DNA from: Verrucomicrobiota bacterium
GTDB taxonomy: Bacteria > Verrucomicrobiota > Verrucomicrobiia > Verrucomicrobiales > Verrucomicrobiaceae
Direction of reading: 5' to 3'
DNA length: 10,284 nt
Assembly (NCBI GenBank): GCA_023429545.1
Contig: JAEYUU010000434.1
Span: 1 to 10,284, forward strand
Shown: positions 6,309-10,284 of the stretch, one piece after another
How positions within the stretch are numbered: position 1 is the stretch's first letter
Layout of the letters: each line of letters starts with the position of its first letter
Made by a program: the position numbers and the translations under genes
Notes under the pieces: generated by a model
Database searches by the model: none
What the model was told of the DNA's origin: nothing
Seen by the model: the letters and a program-made list of their open reading frames with translations, nothing else

Positions 6309-6740
6309 ATGGCCCGACCTCCCAAAGTTCGTCATCCCTCCCGCCCTGAGCCTACGGAAGCGGAACTCCCTCTGCTGCGCGTCCTCTGGAAGCTCGGTCC
6401 CGCCACCGTCCGCCAGGTGTGGGAGGAGCTCGGTGCGAAAGGCAGTTACACCACCGTGCTGAAGCAGTTCCAGGTGATGCAGGAAAAGAGCCTCGTCACA
6501 CGCGATGAATCAGACCGCACCCATGTGTACCAGGCCGCCATACCGGAGGAGCGCGTGCAGCGCAGCCTCATGAGCCGCCTCCTGCAGCAAGCCTTCGAAG
6601 GCTCCGCCGCCCAGCTCGTGCTCGGCGCCCTCTCCAGCCGCAAAGTTTCCGCGGAGGAACGCGCGGAGATCCGCCAGCTCCTCGACAACCTCGATGCTCA
6701 GGAGGATGCGAAGACCTCAGCCAAACCCAAGAAGCCATGA
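6309..6740 (+). CDS. BlaI/MecI/CopY-family transcriptional repressor
   Basis: This 143-residue protein has the classic family layout. A winged helix-turn-helix covers about residues 15-80, with TEAELPLLRVLWKLGPATVR, a recognition-helix region GSYTTVLKQFQVMQEK and the wing RDESDRTHVYQAA. A C-terminal dimerisation helix region follows (about 83-130, with a SAAQLVLGALSS...SAEERAEIRQLL pattern). Family members bind dyad DNA as dimers and are inactivated by proteolysis triggered by a partner M56 membrane protease. The partner gene begins inside this gene's stop codon. A possible cleavage region is QQAFEGS (about 93-99), by analogy with the site in staphylococcal BlaI, but this is tentative. The C-terminal tail is Lys-rich. 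The gene probably represses itself through the two dyads just upstream. No beta-lactamase is present, so a resistance role is not indicated. Confidence 0.92.
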   Translation: MARPPKVRHPSRPEPTEAELPLLRVLWKLGPATVRQVWEELGAKGSYTTVLKQFQVMQEKSLVTRDESDRTHVYQAAIPEERVQRSLMSRLLQQAFEGSAAQLVLGALSSRKVSAEERAEIRQLLDNLDAQEDAKTSAKPKKP

Positions 6741-9700
6741 ATGCTCTTCTGGAATCTCCCTGGCTCAGCCAGCTCGGCTGGGTGCTTGTGCATTCACTGT
6801 GGCAGGGAGCCATCCTCTGGGCTCTGCTGACCCTGGTGTTTGCTATGGGACGTCGCAGCCTCTCCGCCGCCGCGAAGCACCGCATGGCATGGCTCACACT
6901 GACGGCGCTCGCATTCGCACCGGTGGTCACCATGACATGGATGCAGGTCGGGAAACAGGAAGGAGCGCAGCCTGCGCCGTCATCGTTGGCAAGCTCCTCG
7001 CCGACCGTTTCGACACACACACCATCACCACAGTCACCCGCGTTTTCGAATTCCACATCCAGTTCGCAAACTCCCAATACGATACCACCGCGCCCCACAG
7101 ACACCTTTGCCTCCTCGTCCGCCAGCACACCCTGGCTCGCACAACTTCCCATCTGGTTCGCCACGGCATGGATGGCAGGCCTCACCCTCCTGACAATCCG
7201 GTTGCTCTTCGGCTGGCGCTGGATCGCAGAATTGAAACACGCAGGCATCGCGCCTGACTCCGCATGGCAAGCGCGATTCCTTGAGTGGATCCACCGGACC
7301 GCCATCCGCCACGTTCGTGTGCTGGTGTCCCCCACGCTCGGCGTCCCTCTAGTCGTGGGCTGGCTGCGCCCGGTGATCTGCTTTCCCGCTTCCCTGCTCA
7401 CCCGTCTCAGCATCGCAGAGGTGGAGGCACTCATGCTGCATGAACTCGCCCACCTGAAGCGCCGCGATCCCTTGCTGCATTTCTGGGTGACCGTGGTAGA
7501 GACACTTCTCTTCCACAACCCTGCCGCGCACGCCCTCGCCAGCACCGTACGCCAGACCGGTGAACTCGCCTGCGATGACCACGTGCTCCAATGGCAGGGC
7601 GACGGCAAGACCTATGCGCGTGCCCTCGCTGCCGCAGAGGAGTGGCGCAGCACGCAGTTCGCCCTGGCTGCTACCGGCACAGGCTCGCTGAAGCACCGGA
7701 TCCAGCGCATCCTCGGTCTCGGCGAGCATGGCCGTCTTACTTCGCTCCCCGAACGCTTCGGCATTACCAGCGCTGCCGGTATCGCACTTTACTTCGTGGT
7801 GTGCGGACTCGCAGTTCCCCGCCTCGCCCGCGCACTCACGCCAGAGGAGCGCATAGCAGTGATCGCCAAGGAAAAGGAAAACCTGCGCATCACTCCCTCA
7901 AACTTGGACTCCTCAGAGCTCGTCGGGATTGGCATCGTGCGTACCGCAGACGGATCCAAGCCCTCTAAGAGTCTGGTAGTGCAAACGGATTCAGATAGAT
8001 ACAGCTCCTCCATAGCGGTGCCCGGGATCAATCAGAAATTCACCACGGCTGGCCGCGGTGATTCCATGCTCGTCGCCGCCTGGGTAGAGGACTACGCACC
8101 AACTCTCACGCAATCGAGTGTGCGAGACTCCACCACAAATCAGGTCACATTCGAGCTCGTGCTGGAGAAGGGCTCTCCGATGCAAGCCCGAATTGTGGAC
8201 GAAGCTGGGATCGCTGTTCCTAATGCGGTCGTCCGTTGCGCCGCCATCCTTCATCCTGAACTGAAGGTGAACCGTCAGGGAAAAATTTCCTCGGACCTCG
8301 CGGGCATGATTCCAGTAGGAAGCGCCCACGGGGGGCAGGAATTCGAGTTTGAAGTGTTCGCACACGGCTGGCAATGGCAGCGCTTTCCACGAGAGAAATT
8401 TGAAGTTGGCAAGACTGTTGCGCTAACCCTGCGCAGGGCAACACTTATCACAGGCACTATTTCGGATGCACATACACAGAAGCCTGTCGCTGGAGTAAAA
8501 GCGACTTGCTACATGAGCCATGGACGAATGGGGTCCAACACTTATAGTTATGGGTACAGCCAGTCTCCGGACAAGCAAATGAGCTCGCACCTCTCCGACG
8601 CAGCCGGTCGACTCACCTTAGACGTGTGCCATGCCAACGAACGCTACGATGTGCTGCTGGAAGCTCCCGGTTACGCACGCCAGATCACCTCTGTCACAGG
8701 TTCCAGCACCTCCTTCGAAGCTGCCATGCAGCCGGAGCTCATTCTCGCTGGCACCCTGGAAGATCCAGAAAAGAAACTCGTGACATCAAATGGCATCACA
8801 CAAATTTTTTGTAACAGCCAGGTCACACACGGACACTCCCTTTTCCATGTCATGGACTTCAAAGTCGACGATCAGGGCAAGGTTGCCTTTTCCTTTCGCA
8901 ACCTTGCCCCTGGAGAAATCACACTCTCCGTTCAGCATGGAGGCTTCTGGAAGGCAAATCTCACCGAGAGCGTGCAGGATCTGGTGCTCCGCTACGAGGA
9001 TGGCAGGCTCATCCAGGTATCAGGCGCGGCGAACATCGGCGCCGGAAAAAGTCAGCCCATGCGGAAGGTGGTTCTGAACTTTCAACCGCCCGCAGGCAGT
9101 CCACCCTATGGGGGCGACATCACGGTCTACAGTGATGGGAAGACATCGGTGCTCAAGCCAAAGGACAACAGGTTGACCGTGGAACAACCCGTGGGCACAA
9201 CACTGCAGGTCTACGCTGGCGGAGCTACCGGTTACGCGTTCGACTTTGTTTCACAAACCGTGCCGCCAGGAGACGGTCACCTACAAATCCACATTCCCAT
9301 GAAACCGGCGGGAGCGGTAAGCGGAGATATCCAGTGGGAAGTTCCCCAGTCAGATCGCGCACGCCACACGGAAGCGGTCATGCTGGTGCAGCGACCGAGT
9401 TCCTCCGATGGAGAGCCTGAGTGGGACACTATTCACAATCAGGCAGGCGAACTCTATCGTGTGCTTGATGGAGGCCGGAAATACTTCATTACGCCAGTTC
9501 CACTTGAGCATGCATACCGGGTCATCCTCATCGGAGACAATTCCTTTGCGGAGTCAGATGTGTTTCATTTGGATGACAAGGCACCTCTGATGAGAAGGGA
9601 CATCACCTTTCGTCCAGGCTCCCCAGTCACCGGACAGGTGGTGGATCTAGATGGCAGCATCATCCGGAGTGGCAGCGTGAAGATTCACTATGTCGTCGAA

Positions 9701-10180
9701 GGGCAGAACTTTCAACGCTGGGTTCAGATTGACCGCGAAGGGAACTTCCTGCTGCCTCACCTGAATCACGATATGAGCGGACAGTATTTTATCTCCGTTC
9801 CTTCCACCCAGGGATGCGCCACTTTGATCGAGCAGCTAAAACCCGGCGTGACTACGCTTCGACTGCAGCGGCATAGCGGACATGTGCTGGAAGGACGCAT
9901 TCTCAACGCAAACGGGAAGCCCGTAGCCGGCATCCAGGTTTCCGCGATGAGGCTGAACGACCAAGGAAAGCGCCCTTCCACCGGCATTCCCGAGCATGAG
10001 TACTCCGATGCTCATTCAGATGGCGAAGGACGTTTTCGCTTCACTACTCTCTCCAAAGGATCTTACGAGTTCTCCCTGCCGCCAGAGGAATTGCCAACCA
10101 ACACTCGTGCTACGGCCAAAGTAGTCCAGATTCCGCAGCAGCCGCGAGAGGTCGTGGAGTTCAAGCTTTCCGAGAAGTGA
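6737..10180 (+). CDS. M56-family (BlaR1/MecR1-type) membrane metalloprotease with a very long C-terminal beta-sandwich sensor
   Basis: This 1147-residue protein starts at the ATGA overlap with the repressor stop, which implies translational coupling. Predicted membrane segments lie at about 12-37, 50-69, 136-160 and 343-362. A Ser/Thr/Pro-rich loop (about 75-131) separates the second and third. The zinc protease lies between the third and fourth: HELAH (His235, Glu236, His239) and the downstream GELACDD (Glu276), both M56 hallmarks. This is the BlaR1 topology, with a cytosolic protease and an outside C-terminus. From about 390 to the end there is no penicillin-binding motif set. Instead there are about seven or eight modules of 80-100 residues, several resembling carboxypeptidase regulatory-like folds, for example ITGTISDAHTQKPVAGVKAT (571-590), PVTGQVVDLDG (963-973) and LEGRILNANGKPVAGIQVSA (1051-1070) with SDGEGRFRFTTLSKGSYEF. 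The role is probably signal-triggered removal of the repressor; the signal is unknown. Confidence 0.88.
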   Translation: MNALLESPWLSQLGWVLVHSLWQGAILWALLTLVFAMGRRSLSAAAKHRMAWLTLTALAFAPVVTMTWMQVGKQEGAQPAPSSLASSSPTVSTHTPSPQSPAFSNSTSSSQTPNTIPPRPTDTFASSSASTPWLAQLPIWFATAWMAGLTLLTIRLLFGWRWIAELKHAGIAPDSAWQARFLEWIHRTAIRHVRVLVSPTLGVPLVVGWLRPVICFPASLLTRLSIAEVEALMLHELAHLKRRDPLLHFWVTVVETLLFHNPAAHALASTVRQTGELACDDHVLQWQGDGKTYARALAAAEEWRSTQFALAATGTGSLKHRIQRILGLGEHGRLTSLPERFGITSAAGIALYFVVCGLAVPRLARALTPEERIAVIAKEKENLRITPSNLDSSELVGIGIVRTADGSKPSKSLVVQTDSDRYSSSIAVPGINQKFTTAGRGDSMLVAAWVEDYAPTLTQSSVRDSTTNQVTFELVLEKGSPMQARIVDEAGIAVPNAVVRCAAILHPELKVNRQGKISSDLAGMIPVGSAHGGQEFEFEVFAHGWQWQRFPREKFEVGKTVALTLRRATLITGTISDAHTQKPVAGVKATCYMSHGRMGSNTYSYGYSQSPDKQMSSHLSDAAGRLTLDVCHANERYDVLLEAPGYARQITSVTGSSTSFEAAMQPELILAGTLEDPEKKLVTSNGITQIFCNSQVTHGHSLFHVMDFKVDDQGKVAFSFRNLAPGEITLSVQHGGFWKANLTESVQDLVLRYEDGRLIQVSGAANIGAGKSQPMRKVVLNFQPPAGSPPYGGDITVYSDGKTSVLKPKDNRLTVEQPVGTTLQVYAGGATGYAFDFVSQTVPPGDGHLQIHIPMKPAGAVSGDIQWEVPQSDRARHTEAVMLVQRPSSSDGEPEWDTIHNQAGELYRVLDGGRKYFITPVPLEHAYRVILIGDNSFAESDVFHLDDKAPLMRRDITFRPGSPVTGQVVDLDGSIIRSGSVKIHYVVEGQNFQRWVQIDREGNFLLPHLNHDMSGQYFISVPSTQGCATLIEQLKPGVTTLRLQRHSGHVLEGRILNANGKPVAGIQVSAMRLNDQGKRPSTGIPEHEYSDAHSDGEGRFRFTTLSKGSYEFSLPPEELPTNTRATAKVVQIPQQPREVVEFKLSEK

Positions 10181-10202
10181 AGGGCTTCACCCGGCCTCAT
10201 CA

Positions 10203-10284
10203 CTACACCATCCTCACGTAGAACTTCCCCGGCAGCGGCCGCACCACGCGCTTCATCTCCAGCTTCATCAGCGTGGCGGAGACC
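10203..10284 (-). CDS. dprA: DNA processing protein DprA, C-terminal end (partial)
   Basis: On the - strand, 26 codons enter from the right edge and stop at TAG (10205-10203). They read VSATLMKLEMKRVVRPLPG followed by KFYVRMV. This matches the last helix and wing of the winged-helix domain that closes many DprA proteins (typically xSxTLxxLELKGLVRxLPGxxY). DprA loads RecA on incoming single-stranded DNA during natural transformation. Only the tail is visible, so another winged-helix protein cannot be fully excluded. It converges on the M56 protease gene with 22 bases between the stops. Confidence 0.68.
   Translation of the reverse strand, partial: VSATLMKLEMKRVVRPLPGKFYVRMV

Noticed and set aside
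6568..7608. Long - strand reading frame (346 codons) opposite the repressor and protease genes
   Set aside because: It is rich in Ser, Arg, Cys and Trp as expected from antisense of GC-rich coding DNA, and it overlaps two genes with firm motif support.
6309..10180. Beta-lactam resistance operon
   Set aside because: The regulator pair resembles BlaI-BlaR1, but no beta-lactamase or penicillin-binding sensor is present in the window.

Overview
This is a GC-rich bacterial chromosome segment with eight or nine genes. It contains no RNA genes, insertion sequences or CRISPR arrays that I can see. The style suggests Verrucomicrobiota or a related PVC-group bacterium: starts without clear Shine-Dalgarno sequences, several small lipoproteins, a BlaI-M56 pair with a very long beta-rich sensor, and a fungal-like cystathionine gamma-synthase. 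That placement is an inference from gene content; no marker gene for taxonomy is present.

Left part (1-2820, + strand): two PLP-dependent transsulfuration-family enzymes lie in tandem. The first is a normal-sized bacterial Cys/Met enzyme that is cut by the window edge. The second is about 500 residues long and carries the N-terminal extension known from yeast Str2-type cystathionine gamma-synthases. Together they could carry an activated homoserine through cystathionine to homocysteine. A short coding-like scrap sits between them. An imperfect inverted repeat of about 100 bp fills the gap before a convergent CoA-binding protein gene (2939-3334, - strand).

Middle part (3456-6061): a small arginine-rich lipoprotein and a lipoprotein alpha/beta hydrolase with a full Ser-Asp-His set lie in tandem on +. 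They face a phytanoyl-CoA dioxygenase-family oxygenase on -.

Right part (6062-10180): a divergent intergenic region carries two copies of a 16-bp dyad (TACGAT-N4-ATCGTA type), 52 bp apart centre to centre. The second overlaps a -10-like box. It is followed by a BlaI/MecI-type repressor gene that overlaps an M56 (BlaR1/MecR1-type) membrane metalloprotease gene by ATGA. The protease keeps the BlaR1 membrane layout. In place of a penicillin-binding sensor, however, it has about 780 residues of predicted extracytoplasmic beta-sandwich modules. The likely logic is that an external signal on the C-terminal modules activates the cytosolic HELAH protease, the repressor is inactivated, and the dyads are freed. 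The divergent oxygenase may belong to the same regulon. The window ends with the 3' tail of a dprA-like gene on the - strand.
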